Assembly: GCA_014193115.1 (NCBI GenBank)
Contig: BJHQ01000007.1
Coordinates: 159,729-223,728, forward strand
Direction: 5' to 3'
Length of the DNA stretch: 64,000 bases
Source: Planctomycetota bacterium
GTDB lineage: Bacteria > Planctomycetota > UBA11346
Shown one piece after another: positions 25,583-34,545 of the stretch. The translations under genes and the position numbers were made by a program. The notes below the pieces were generated by a model. That model saw only the letters and a list, made by a program, of their open reading frames with translations. It was not told the origin of the DNA and made no database searches. Positions within the stretch are counted from its first letter, which is position 1. Each line of letters starts with the position of its first letter.

Positions 25583-27700
25583 TCAGGCCGCCACTTCGTT
25601 TTGGAACAGGTCGACATCCAGGACCAGGGCCAGGCTGCCATCGCCGAGCAGGGCCGAGCCGGTGATCAGCTCAGCCCCGGAAGGCAGGCCGGCCATCGGC
25701 CGCAGGACAACCTTTTGCACACCCAACACGCCATCGACCACCAGCGCCAGTTTTCGGCGGTTGGCCGACACCGCCACCAGCACCTGGCTGCGCTGGTCCC
25801 AATCGTGGCCTTGGCGATTCAGGACTTCGATCCCGGACAGCACCGGCATGAGGTCACCGCGCCGCTGGATGCAGCGCCCGCGACCGACCACGCGCTGCAA
25901 ATCCCCTGGAATGGCCTTGAAGGTCTCGAGCACCCGTTCGAGGGGGATGGCGAAAATCCGGTTGCCGATCTTGACCAGATACCCGGGCATGATCTGGGTC
26001 GTGACGCTCTTGGGGATGCGGATGGTGATCGTGGTGCCCTGACCGGCGACCGTGGCCACCTGGATTCCACCGCCGGATTCGTCGATGGCCCGGCGGACCA
26101 CGTCCATGCCCACGCCGCGGCCGCTGATCTCGGTGACCTCTTTGGCCGTGGACACCCCCGGAGCAAAGATGAAATCGACGATGTCCTGCTCGGACATGGC
26201 GATACCGGGTTGGGCGATGCCGAGGCTTTCGGCCTTGTTGCGGATGGCTGCCAGGTCGATGCCCTTGCCATCGTCGGCGATGGTGATGGTGACCATGCGG
26301 TCGGTGGTGGCGGCGCTGATCCGCACCAGACCCTGGGCCGGTTTTCCAGCGGCCTCGCGGGCGACCGGGGCTTCGATGCCATGATCGGCGGCATTGCGGG
26401 CGATGTGGGTCAGGGGTGCGTCCAGCAGTTCGATCAGGCTCTTATCCACCACCAGATCCTCGCCTTCGAGCACCACCAGGATGTCTTTGCCCCGGAACTG
26501 GGCGACATCCCGGACCAGCCGCGGAACCTTGTTCAACAGCGGCCGGATCGGCACCTGGCGCAGGGCCATGATCCCCCGTTGCAGGCGGTTGGACACGGTG
26601 GCGAAGGTTTCATTGGCTCGGCGCAGGCTTTTCGCCATGGGCCGGGTGTCGGGGTCGGCGGCTAAGCGTTTGTGCAGGTGGGCGTACATGTCGCCCACCA
26701 CCAACAGTTCGCCGACTTGATCGAGGAAAGCATCGACGGTGGCCTCGGCCACCCGCATGCTCTTAGGGCCGGACTCGGTTTTAGCCTCGCGGCTGGTCGC
26801 TTCGCTGCGCGGCCTGCTGCCTTCGCTACGCGGGCTGGTGTCTTCGCTGCGCGGGCGGCGATTGGTGCTCGTGAGCGCTGAAACCGCCGACACCACAGCG
26901 GTTTCCTGCTTCAATTTGGGGATACGCTCACGCAGGTAGCTGATGAGCAGCGAATCGAATCCAACAGTCGGGTGGAATGCGTTGAATCCCTCGATCATTT
27001 CAGCAACGATTACGGCATCATCGGGCGATGCATGGGACTTGAGGTCAGCAAGAATCCTGGCGACCTCCGTACCGGCACCATCGTCGACCCGCCCGGCAGC
27101 CACCGCATCGATGACCGCGGTGAGTCGGCCAAGAGGACCTATTTCAGCCAACGGGTCGCCATGGGATTTTTGCCCACCGCTGGCAATCAGGGCCTGGCGG
27201 ATCCGGGCCAGGGCCGCCTTGGCGTCGTCGGGCAGGTGTGCCGAGTTGGCCTCCACCAGGACCAGATCGGCAAGCACACTGCTGCTACCGGCAGTTTGGG
27301 TGGGAAGGTCGCGTAAACGGGTCAGCAAGAGGTCGAAGCCTGCCTGATCGGGCGGATCGATGGCTCCGGATTTGAGGCCGGCGACCAGGACTCTCAGGAC
27401 ATCGAGCCCTTCGAGCAGGGCATCGGTGACCTGGCGGGAGGCCGGCATGTGGCCCTTGCGCACCTGATCGAGCACATTTTCCAGATCATGGGCGAGGTTC
27501 TTGACCGCCATGAAGCCGAAGAAAGCGGCATTACCCTTCAGGCTGTGGACTGCCCGGAAGATCGCATTGACCGGTTCGAGGTCGCCGGGGCGGGCCTCCA
27601 TCTCGACAAATCGGCGGTCGAGTCCGTCGAGGGATTCCTTGGCCTCGTCCAAGAATCCAGCGAGCAGTTCGGGATCGGCGCTGAGGTCGAAGGCGCTCAT
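25583..27700 (-). CDS. cheA: Chemotaxis histidine kinase CheA
   Basis: 705 residues with the normal domain order. Hpt (1-110) has phospho-His in FRAVHSLKGNAAFFGF. A second helical region follows, then an Arg/Ser-rich linker of repeated PRSEDTS/PRSEGSR/PRSEATS octapeptides (about 275-305). Dimerisation helices come next, then the ATPase domain: N-box LTHIARNAADHGIE, G1 IADDGKGIDL, G2 ISGRGVGMDVVRRAID. The C-terminal CheW-like domain ends LVLDVDLFQNEVAA. No P2 CheY-binding domain is obvious. It overlaps the upstream receiver gene by four bases. Confidence 0.96.
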   Translation of the reverse strand: MSAFDLSADPELLAGFLDEAKESLDGLDRRFVEMEARPGDLEPVNAIFRAVHSLKGNAAFFGFMAVKNLAHDLENVLDQVRKGHMPASRQVTDALLEGLDVLRVLVAGLKSGAIDPPDQAGFDLLLTRLRDLPTQTAGSSSVLADLVLVEANSAHLPDDAKAALARIRQALIASGGQKSHGDPLAEIGPLGRLTAVIDAVAAGRVDDGAGTEVARILADLKSHASPDDAVIVAEMIEGFNAFHPTVGFDSLLISYLRERIPKLKQETAVVSAVSALTSTNRRPRSEDTSPRSEGSRPRSEATSREAKTESGPKSMRVAEATVDAFLDQVGELLVVGDMYAHLHKRLAADPDTRPMAKSLRRANETFATVSNRLQRGIMALRQVPIRPLLNKVPRLVRDVAQFRGKDILVVLEGEDLVVDKSLIELLDAPLTHIARNAADHGIEAPVAREAAGKPAQGLVRISAATTDRMVTITIADDGKGIDLAAIRNKAESLGIAQPGIAMSEQDIVDFIFAPGVSTAKEVTEISGRGVGMDVVRRAIDESGGGIQVATVAGQGTTITIRIPKSVTTQIMPGYLVKIGNRIFAIPLERVLETFKAIPGDLQRVVGRGRCIQRRGDLMPVLSGIEVLNRQGHDWDQRSQVLVAVSANRRKLALVVDGVLGVQKVVLRPMAGLPSGAELITGSALLGDGSLALVLDVDLFQNEVAA

Positions 27701-28221
27701 GGCAGCGGAACCAACTGGTCGGTCGGCAACAGGAAATCAGTGAGCGGTCCAGGCGACTCTGGAACCGGCGTCTGCGCTGCGTGCGGCTCTACCGCGGTCG
27801 TCCCAGAGGGCTTGCGGCGGCGGCTGACCGAAGCCAGACGGTCGAGCCAGCCGCGCAGGACGACCTCGGCTTGGGCCACCGCCTGGGCCAGGATCTCAGG
27901 ATCAAGGATTGGCTTCGACACGAAACTGAACGCTCCCAGTTTCAGGACATCAAGCACGGTCGAGACCTCATCGTGGGAGGTCAGGACGATGGCCCGGATC
28001 AGCGGGTGCTGATCGCGCAAAATACGCAGCAGATCATAGCCGTCTCGTCCCGGCATCTCGATGTCGGTGAGCACGATATGGACATGGCGGGCGCCCAGCA
28101 CGGCGAGGGCTTCCTCTACTCCGGAAGCGGTGGCGACCTCGTAGCCCCAGGCACGCAGATGGGCGCCAACAAGCTTTCGAATCAAGGTATCATCATCCAC
28201 CACCAGGATGGTCGTCGGCAT
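27697..28221 (-). CDS. Single-domain response regulator (CheY-like with C-terminal tail)
   Basis: First gene of the chemosensory operon. Residues 1-120 are a complete receiver: TILVVDDDTLIRKLVG, phospho-acceptor VLTDIEMPGRDG, IVLTSHDE and FVSKP. A basic, then Pro-rich, tail of about 50 residues has no recognised output domain. It could be the diffusible CheY of the system or a phosphate sink; no flagellar genes are in view, so the output (motor, pili or other) is open. The ATG is preceded by AAGG and overlaps no gene; the divergent sensor gene starts 141 bases away. Confidence 0.9.
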   Translation of the reverse strand: MPTTILVVDDDTLIRKLVGAHLRAWGYEVATASGVEEALAVLGARHVHIVLTDIEMPGRDGYDLLRILRDQHPLIRAIVLTSHDEVSTVLDVLKLGAFSFVSKPILDPEILAQAVAQAEVVLRGWLDRLASVSRRRKPSGTTAVEPHAAQTPVPESPGPLTDFLLPTDQLVPLP

Positions 28222-28362
28222 GTGTAGTGGTTACCTTGCAATTGCATCGTGCGCAATCCGCAGAACCGCCTTTGTCGAAGGTTTATGCTGGCGTTCCGAA
28301 AGCAGTGACTTGGATTTGCCAGTTGACCCGGGATGGGGTATCGTGTCGCGGAGATCACATCC

Positions 28363-28938
28363 ATGCGAACCGTCATCATTCCCCTGCTCAGCTTCGGCCT
28401 GCTGACGGCCGCCGATCCGGCGGCCATCGCCCAGGCGCTGGCCGCCAGCACAGCCAACGACCGAGCCAAAACCTGGGTGACGGTCAACGGCCTGGCCCTG
28501 ATGACCGACCCAACCATCGTCGCCGCAGTTTCTGCTCAGAATGCCCGGAAAATCCCCATAGCCGAGATCCAGCGGATCGATGGCGAATGGCAGAAAGCCG
28601 AAAGCCCCCTACCAATCATGGGCGAATTGAAAACCAACGCCGCGGCCAAGATCCTGGTTGCTCTGGCGGCCAAGCATCCGGTTTTGGCCGAGGCTTTCGT
28701 CATGGACAACCAGGGCGCCAACGTGGCGATGATCGACGCCACCAGCGATTACTGGCAAGGTGATGAGGCCAAGTGGCAGAACTCCTTCAAGGGCGGTGCC
28801 GGCGGAGTCGATGTCGGCAAGGAAAAACTCGATAAATCCACCAACAAAGTGCTGCAACAGGTGTCGCTGCCGGTGCTGGCCAGTGATGGCACGGTGATTG
28901 GCGCGATCACCTTGGGCATCTCGGTCGGCGGCCCGTGA
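28363..28938 (+). CDS. Secreted sensor-like protein co-translated with an MCP
   Basis: A 191-residue protein with an N-terminal signal-peptide-like stretch ([20 protein letters not shown]). The rest reads like a soluble PAS/Cache-type sensor: [61 protein letters not shown] and [19 protein letters not shown]. The phrase VxDxxGxxVAxxxxTxDYWQGDE is characteristic of single-Cache-like domains that normally sit inside MCPs. Here it is a separate secreted protein whose stop overlaps the GTG of the next gene, an MCP. A ligand-binding partner of that MCP is the natural inference. The ATG at 28363 gives a good signal sequence; a start at 28333 is possible. Confidence 0.75.
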   Translation: MRTVIIPLLSFGLLTAADPAAIAQALAASTANDRAKTWVTVNGLALMTDPTIVAAVSAQNARKIPIAEIQRIDGEWQKAESPLPIMGELKTNAAAKILVALAAKHPVLAEAFVMDNQGANVAMIDATSDYWQGDEAKWQNSFKGGAGGVDVGKEKLDKSTNKVLQQVSLPVLASDGTVIGAITLGISVGGP

Positions 28939-30458
28939 ATCTACGCCAGGGACTGCTGCTGTCCGTCCTGCCCGGGGTGCTCGGCCTGATCCTGGTGGCG
29001 GCGGGAGCCTCGTTGGTGGTCTCCAGGCTTTCCGGTGCCTTCCAAGAGGCCGTGCGCACCCAGGTCGGCCCTTTGGTGAAAAGCGACGTCCCGGCTCTGG
29101 TCGGGCTGCTCGGCGAACGCGACGCCCTCGCCCGCTTCGACGCGGCGGTCCATCGCGCAGTGATCGCCGAGAAACGTGCCTTGTCGGCAGATGAAGAGGA
29201 ATATCCGGCGATCGCTGCGCTCCACGCCCAGGCGGTCGACCAGCTAAAAGTGCCGGCCCGGGTCGAGCAGGCCTTCATCGCCTGGCGGGAACGATCGCGC
29301 AAAGTGGTCAGCGACGCCAAGGACCCGGCCCTGCTCGCCTTCGCCAGGAAATCCAGCGAGGTCGGCTCGGCCTTTGAGCAATTCACCAAGCTGCAGAAGT
29401 CGATCGACGCTGCCGTGACCGAACTCGAACGACGAGCCGCCAGCGGAGTCGCGGACGCCGCCGCCCGCGGTAGCCAGGTCGGCGGGCTCGCCGGCGCGAC
29501 CGCCAGCGAAAGCGACCAAGCTCGACGCCTGCTGTGGTGGCTGGCCTCGATGTCGCTGATCGTGGCCGTGGTCACCGCCATCCTGGTCGGCCGGCTGCTG
29601 ATCCGCCGTCTCGGGACCGCCGCCGACCAGGTGGCGAAGACTGCTGAGGAAATCGATACCGCCGCTGGCACCGTGGCCGGTACCAGCTCGGATCTGGCTG
29701 CGGCCACCTCGAGCCAGGCAGCAGTGATCCAAGAGACCACCGTGGCCATCGGGGAGCTGGCCGCGCGGGCAACCGACAGCGCCACCGCCGCCAAAGCCCT
29801 CCTCGACGTGGTGACCGCCGCTGCTGCCGCCGGGGCTGGAGCCAGGTCCTCTACGGCGACTGCGCTGAGCAACCTGACCACCCACATGGGCCACCTGAGA
29901 CAACGTGCGGATGCGATCCGCGCCGCTGCCGGCCGCGCCCGGGTAGTCTCCGAAACTATCGATGATCTGGCCTTCCAGACCAATTTGCTGGCACTGAACG
30001 CCGCCATCGAAGCGGCCCGGGCCGGAGAGGCCGGGGCCGGCTTCGCTGTGGTGGCCGACGAGGTCCGCAACCTGGCGGCTCGCTCCGCCGAGGAATCTTC
30101 CAGTTCAGGCCAGGTCCTGGCAGCCGTGGACACCGAAGCCGCCGCCATCACCACCGCCATCGCCGATCTGGTGGCCTGGATCGAACGCGATCTGGTCCAA
30201 GTGGTGGACCAGGCCCTGGCCGGAGGCGAGGCCGCCGCCAGCCGGGCCGCCACCGATACCCGCACCGCCCTCGCCGGAGCCGAGTCCCAGGCCCATGCGG
30301 TGAGCGAGATCGCCGCCGCGGTGACCACTATGGACAGCGAAATCCAGCGCGCCGCCGCCACCGCCGAAACCACCGCCGCTGCGGCCGATCAGTTGCATCA
30401 GCACAGTCAGGCCCTGGCCGCCGCTACCGCAGGCATCCGCGCCGTGGTGCGTTACTGA
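28935..30458 (+). CDS. Second methyl-accepting chemotaxis protein
   Basis: 507 residues, GTG start overlapping the upstream sensor gene's stop (GTGA). TM1 is at about 8-30 ([22 protein letters not shown]). An extracytoplasmic helical domain of about 165 residues follows, then TM2 ([21 protein letters not shown]). The cytoplasmic domain carries the hairpin tip [20 protein letters not shown]...[18 protein letters not shown]. The domain is very Ala-rich and the descending helix is short. No Cache domain is embedded, so sensing may depend on the separate secreted protein encoded upstream. It is divergent from the main chemosensory operon and probably feeds the same CheA/CheW. Confidence 0.93.
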   Translation: MNLRQGLLLSVLPGVLGLILVAAGASLVVSRLSGAFQEAVRTQVGPLVKSDVPALVGLLGERDALARFDAAVHRAVIAEKRALSADEEEYPAIAALHAQAVDQLKVPARVEQAFIAWRERSRKVVSDAKDPALLAFARKSSEVGSAFEQFTKLQKSIDAAVTELERRAASGVADAAARGSQVGGLAGATASESDQARRLLWWLASMSLIVAVVTAILVGRLLIRRLGTAADQVAKTAEEIDTAAGTVAGTSSDLAAATSSQAAVIQETTVAIGELAARATDSATAAKALLDVVTAAAAAGAGARSSTATALSNLTTHMGHLRQRADAIRAAAGRARVVSETIDDLAFQTNLLALNAAIEAARAGEAGAGFAVVADEVRNLAARSAEESSSSGQVLAAVDTEAAAITTAIADLVAWIERDLVQVVDQALAGGEAAASRAATDTRTALAGAESQAHAVSEIAAAVTTMDSEIQRAAATAETTAAAADQLHQHSQALAAATAGIRAVVRY

Positions 30459-30560
30459 GTTGTTTATAGGAGACAGCGCCGGGCTTGGCTCGCCAGCCTG
30501 GTGAACCTGCTGTGAGATGTTTCTCGATTCACACCGCACATGAAAGAAAGGCTTTTCGTT

Positions 30561-30986
30561 ATGAATCCTGTAACTATCATATATGCAAGTTCAGCAGTTA
30601 CCAGAATGACAGATCATCAGTTGGCAGACATTCTGAGAGTAAGTGTGAAAAATAATCAGAGGGACAACATTACGGGCATACTTGTTTATAAAGAGGGAAA
30701 TTTCATGCAGGTCTTGGAAGGCGATGAAGACATGGTTGGTAAAACTCACGCTAAAATTCTCGCTGACCCAAGACATAAGGGCGTGATTACCCTCATCAGG
30801 AAGCCGATAAAAAACAGGGTATTTAACACCTGGGCAATGGGATTTAAGAATGCCGATAAATTATCTATAGATGAGAAGAAACATTGTAGTGATTTTTTGG
30901 ATAGACCGCTCACAGATGACAAATACGTTAAAGATCCAAGTATTGCAATACGGCTACTTTTGACGTTCAATAATTCTATTCGGTAA
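30561..30986 (+). CDS. BLUF-domain blue-light photoreceptor (AT-rich, probably acquired)
   Basis: 141 residues from the ATG at 30561, which has AAAGG nine bases upstream and puts the flavin-interacting Tyr at position 8 (MNPVTIIYASSA), the canonical BLUF numbering; the track's longer start is less likely. Other BLUF residues are present: Asn and neighbours in RDNITGILVY, Gln in FMQVLEG, Trp/Met in FNTWAMGF. It binds FAD non-covalently. No output domain follows, only about 45 residues, so it is a short PixD-like BLUF protein. Base composition is strikingly different: sampled lines are about 40 percent G+C against about two thirds in neighbours, pointing to transfer. A hairpin GGTAAG-ccgatat-CTTACC overlaps the stop codon. 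Confidence 0.93.
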   Translation: MNPVTIIYASSAVTRMTDHQLADILRVSVKNNQRDNITGILVYKEGNFMQVLEGDEDMVGKTHAKILADPRHKGVITLIRKPIKNRVFNTWAMGFKNADKLSIDEKKHCSDFLDRPLTDDKYVKDPSIAIRLLLTFNNSIR

Positions 30987-31230
30987 GCCGATATCTTACC
31001 ATACACCGTATCGGACCGAGCGTCTTTTCTTTTCTTGATGACCGCATGTATTTAGATCTTTCCTGCTTGGCAAAATCACACCGGCCGGCCCGGTAATTTC
31101 TCACAATGGAAATGCACCAAGGGAAACCGCCGGTCCAGCGGAGCGATTCACTCCGTGCATGCGGCGGCGTCTTCGACCTTCGGCCACGTTGCGGCTGTTG
31201 CCTGAGGCCGCCGATGCCAAGCATCCGGCC

Positions 31231-32079
31231 ATGGCTGAACGCGTCGCATTCCTCGTCCTCGACATCGAGACCGTGGCCGATGGCCGGCTGGTCCAGCGGG
31301 TGCGCCTGCCCGACCAGCCCGAGCTGTCGCCGGCCGCCGCTGTCGCCGCCCATCGCCAGCAGTTGCTGGAATCGTCGAACGGACGCAGCGATTTCGTGCC
31401 ACATACCTTCCAGGTGCCGGTGTCGGTGGCGGTGGCCAAAATTGCCGCTGATCATTCCCTGATCGAATTGAAGACCCTCGACCGGCCGCGTTTCCGGCCC
31501 CAGGTCATCACCCGCACGTTTTGGCGCGGCTGGGAAAAACTCGGCATGCCGACGCTGGTGACCTTCAACGGGCGGTTCTTCGATCTGCCGGTGATGGAAC
31601 TCGCCGCTTTCCGCTATGGCATTTCGGTGCCCGACTGGTTCGGTGGCAAAGGCTACGATGCGCCGCGCAACCGCTTCAACCAGAAGGCCCATCTCGACCT
31701 GCAAGATCTGCTGGGCAATTCCGGCGCCGTGCACATGAATGGCGGACTGAACCTGTGCGCACAGTTGCTTGGCAAGCCGGGCAAGATGGGAACCAAAGGC
31801 GACATGGTCCAGGAATTATGGGAAAAAGGCGAGCACCTGCGGATCGACGACTATTGCCAGTGCGATGTGCTCGACACCTATTTCACCTTTTTGCGCTGCC
31901 TGGTGATCCAGGGAACGATTTCTCTCGATCGCGAGCATGAGCTGGTCGATCAGGCCAAGCGCTGGATCGAGCTGCAATCCCAAGTCAATCCGGCGCTGGC
32001 TGAATACCTCCGCCATTTCCGCCACTGGCAGCCCCACGGCGACGACGATGACCCGTTCGTCAGCCGCCACGACGGCTGA
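31231..32079 (+). CDS. Predicted 3'-5' exonuclease, PolB-like (DNA_pol_B_exo2 family)
   Basis: About 282 residues from the ATG giving MAERVAFLVLDIETVADG. DEDD-type exonuclease motifs: FLVLDIETVADG (Exo I), LVTFNGRFFDLPVMELAA (Exo II) and DDYCQCDVLDTYF (Exo III region). The stretch between them, AHLDLQDLLGNSG...LNLCAQLLGKPGKMG, is characteristic of the polymerase-B-exonuclease-like family. It is not fused to a polymerase, so a stand-alone DNA/RNA trimming or repair nuclease is likely. Codon use returns to the GC-rich norm right after the BLUF gene. The preceding 140 bases contain no gene. Confidence 0.85.
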   Translation: MAERVAFLVLDIETVADGRLVQRVRLPDQPELSPAAAVAAHRQQLLESSNGRSDFVPHTFQVPVSVAVAKIAADHSLIELKTLDRPRFRPQVITRTFWRGWEKLGMPTLVTFNGRFFDLPVMELAAFRYGISVPDWFGGKGYDAPRNRFNQKAHLDLQDLLGNSGAVHMNGGLNLCAQLLGKPGKMGTKGDMVQELWEKGEHLRIDDYCQCDVLDTYFTFLRCLVIQGTISLDREHELVDQAKRWIELQSQVNPALAEYLRHFRHWQPHGDDDDPFVSRHDG

Positions 32080-32169
32080 CGAGGGAAAAATACCGCGGCC
32101 AGAGCGGTGCTCGCGAGCCGCATCGTCGGCCATCGCGTGTCCACGAGTCCCGTTGTATGCTCGCCCGCG

Positions 32170-32955
32170 ATGGCCGTCCCCTTACGCATCACCACGGTCG
32201 GCATGTCGCCCACCGATGCCGCTGCGCTGCGCGCCGCGGTTGGCGCTTCGCCGCGCCGCGATGTCGCCTCGGTGGTGGCTGCCGAAATGTCCGGAGCGGT
32301 CGATGCGGTGGTCGCCGACGCTGGACTGCCTGAAGACGAACTGCGCAAGCTGCTGGCCGGCGCTGAAGCGCCGCCGGTGGTGCTGCTCGCTGGAATCGAC
32401 GAAGGCTGGATCGTCGCCCGGATGTTGCGCGCTGGTGCCTTCGATTGGATCGACCGCTCGCGGGTGCTAGAAGACGCCGCCCGGGTCGTGCGTCGGGCCT
32501 TCGAACGCTGCGAATCCGAACGGCGCAGGCGCTCGGCCAATGTCATGCTCGAACAGGTGGCCAGCGAGCAGGCCCGTCTGGTCCAGGAAGGCACCAACCG
32601 CTGGCTCAAGGTCCGCGATGCCCTCGACCGCGAGGTCGCCAGCCATCGCCGGGCCCAGTCGCAGCTTGCGATTGAACGCACCCTGCTCCGCACCGTGGTC
32701 GACAATCTGCCCGACCTGGTCTATGCAAAAGACCTCGAAAGCCGGTTCGTCCTCGCCAACCGCGCCGTCGCCGAACTGATGGGGGCGGAAAGCCCCGACG
32801 ACGTTGCCGGGCGCAGCGACCTCGATTACTACCCTGCCCTGGTGGAGCGCGCCGCCCGTTCCGCCCACCCCAGCTGGGAACCCGCCCCGCGGCTTGCCCG
32901 ACTCGATGCCGCGCTCGCCATCAGCCTGCCGGTCCTCGACGGAATCCCACCATGA
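32170..32955 (+). CDS. Degenerate-receiver plus truncated PAS protein
   Basis: About 261 residues from the ATG giving MAVPLRITTVGMSP. Residues 1-115 have the layout of a receiver but lack the N-terminal acidic pair and the conserved Ser/Thr; only an Asp in VDAVVADAGLP remains, and the Lys position reads DWIDRSR. A coiled-coil-like helix follows (about 120-185: RAFERCESERRRRSANVMLE). Then comes the first half of a PAS domain, VVDNLPDLVYAKDLESRF followed by VLANRAVAELMG. The protein ends after about 40 Ala/Pro-rich residues without the usual PAS C-terminal strands. Its stop overlaps the ATG of the receiver-kinase gene, implying a functional pair. Confidence 0.75.
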   Translation: MAVPLRITTVGMSPTDAAALRAAVGASPRRDVASVVAAEMSGAVDAVVADAGLPEDELRKLLAGAEAPPVVLLAGIDEGWIVARMLRAGAFDWIDRSRVLEDAARVVRRAFERCESERRRRSANVMLEQVASEQARLVQEGTNRWLKVRDALDREVASHRRAQSQLAIERTLLRTVVDNLPDLVYAKDLESRFVLANRAVAELMGAESPDDVAGRSDLDYYPALVERAARSAHPSWEPAPRLARLDAALAISLPVLDGIPP

Positions 32956-34331
32956 CCGATCCCGTTCCAGAGCCTCTGCGCTGTCTGCTGGTCGAAGACA
33001 ATCCGGCCGATGTGGCGATCGTCGCCGCCCAGTTGGCCAGCGTCGATCCGGGAGCGGTGCGGCTCGATATCGCCGGAAGCCTTGAGGATGCGATCGACCG
33101 CGTCGGCAAGGGCAGGCCTGATGTGCTGCTGCTCGACCTGTCGCTGCCCGACAGCGATGGACTCGATACGTTCATCTCGCTCCACCTGCGCTGCCCGTTG
33201 GTGCCGGTGGTGGTGCTCTCTGGCGTCGAAGCGCCCGACACGGTCATGCACTGCGTGCGGATGGGCGCCCAGGACTTCCTGGTCAAGGGCCGTTTCACGC
33301 CCCAGACGTTGCTGAGATCCCTGCAATTCGCCATCGAACGGTCGCGTCTGGCGCAGCGCATGGAAAGCGGCGCCGAGACCGCGACCATCCACGAGCTGGT
33401 GCCGTTGATCCCCGGCCTGCCGCTCTTGCCCCTCGAATCCGCCACCCGCCCGCCGGAACCGCGCCGGCCCGGTTCGACCGGCACCGGCGTCGTCGCCACC
33501 GCCACCCGGTTCTCGCTCACCACCGGGTTGGGCAGCGGCGGCATGTGCGACGTGGTCCTGGCCCATCAGCACAACCTCGGCCGGGATGTGGCGGTGAAAT
33601 TCCTGCGCGCCGACTTGGCCGACCCCAAGCACCTGGCCCAATTCCAGGCCGAGGCCAGGGTCACCGCCTGGCTCGAACATCCGAACATCATCCCGGTCTA
33701 TGATCTCGGCGACCATTTTTTCGTCATGCGCCGGATCCAGGGCATGACCCTGTCAAAGCTGATCCAGCACCGCCGCACCCCCGCCGATCTGCCGTTCTTC
33801 GTCGAGGTCCTGCTCAAGGTCAGCGACGCCGTGGCCTTCGCCCACAGCCGCGGCGTCATCCACCGCGACATCAAACCCGAGAACATCATGGTCGGTGAGT
33901 TCGGCGAGGTCCTGCTCATGGACTGGGGCCTGTCGCTGACCTTCGCCACCGTGCCCGATGGGCTGGTGCGGGCCATGCCCATGCCCACCGAGCCGCGCGA
34001 CGTGTGCTCGGGCACCCTGGCCTTCCTGCCCCCCGAGATCGCCTGGGCCGACCTGCCCCGGGTCGGTCCCGCCACCGACCTGTTCCTGCTCGGAGCCACG
34101 CTCTACACCGTCATGGCCGGCAAGGCGCCGTACGATTTCAACAATAATTCCGACTCCTTGGCAGCCGCCGCCCACACCCGCTACCAACCGCTGGATCCAA
34201 CCGACGCGATGTCGCCTCCCGAGCTGGTGGACACCCAGCAACGGGCGATGTCGGCCGACCCGGAACATCGCGGCACCGTCCAAGCCTTCGCCGCCGCCTT
34301 GCGCGGCTGGCTGCACGGCGGCGGCGGGTAG
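32952..34331 (+). CDS. Receiver-domain Ser/Thr protein kinase
   Basis: 459 residues fusing a two-component receiver to a eukaryote-like kinase. Receiver (1-125): LLVEDNPADVAIV, phospho-acceptor LLLDLSLPDSDG, VVLSG and FLVKG, all intact. Kinase (about 180-455): glycine loop GLGSGGMCDVVLA, VAVKFLRAD, catalytic loop VIHRDIKPENIMVG, DWG in place of DFG (LLMDWGLS), and LPPEIAW. The aspartate phospho-relay could thus gate Ser/Thr phosphorylation. It is cytosolic with no transmembrane helix. It overlaps by four bases with the degenerate-receiver/PAS gene upstream; no histidine kinase is adjacent. Confidence 0.93.
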   Translation: MTDPVPEPLRCLLVEDNPADVAIVAAQLASVDPGAVRLDIAGSLEDAIDRVGKGRPDVLLLDLSLPDSDGLDTFISLHLRCPLVPVVVLSGVEAPDTVMHCVRMGAQDFLVKGRFTPQTLLRSLQFAIERSRLAQRMESGAETATIHELVPLIPGLPLLPLESATRPPEPRRPGSTGTGVVATATRFSLTTGLGSGGMCDVVLAHQHNLGRDVAVKFLRADLADPKHLAQFQAEARVTAWLEHPNIIPVYDLGDHFFVMRRIQGMTLSKLIQHRRTPADLPFFVEVLLKVSDAVAFAHSRGVIHRDIKPENIMVGEFGEVLLMDWGLSLTFATVPDGLVRAMPMPTEPRDVCSGTLAFLPPEIAWADLPRVGPATDLFLLGATLYTVMAGKAPYDFNNNSDSLAAAAHTRYQPLDPTDAMSPPELVDTQQRAMSADPEHRGTVQAFAAALRGWLHGGGG

Positions 34332-34545
34332 TCCGGAGCGCTGGCCGATCGCCAAGACGGCACACCGTCAACACGTGGCGGCTCTCTCGGTTCAGCTGAT
34401 TCTGCCAGGATCAACCAGTCCATTCCGGTCGGCATCCTGCATCGCCTTCCGACCTGGTCCGGCGTAAACTATCCACATCGGTCCGGTCCGGATCGATCTG
34501 CCGGTCCTGCCCATGATCGCTCGGAGACACGACTTGGAGCGACCC

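Noticed and set aside
28323-28345. TTGACC as a sigma-70 -35 box for the sensor-MCP genes
   Set aside because: No acceptable -10 hexamer lies at 16-18 bases; promoter not claimed.
28907-30373. 488-residue minus ORF over the second MCP
   Set aside because: Ala/Ser/Arg-rich mirror of the MCP coding sequence, whose tip motif proves the plus frame.
32804-33085. Possible frameshift restoring the PAS domain
   Set aside because: The alternative frame after 32804 reads Pro/Ser/Arg-rich and shows no PAS-like continuation, so a simple frameshift is not supported from sequence alone.
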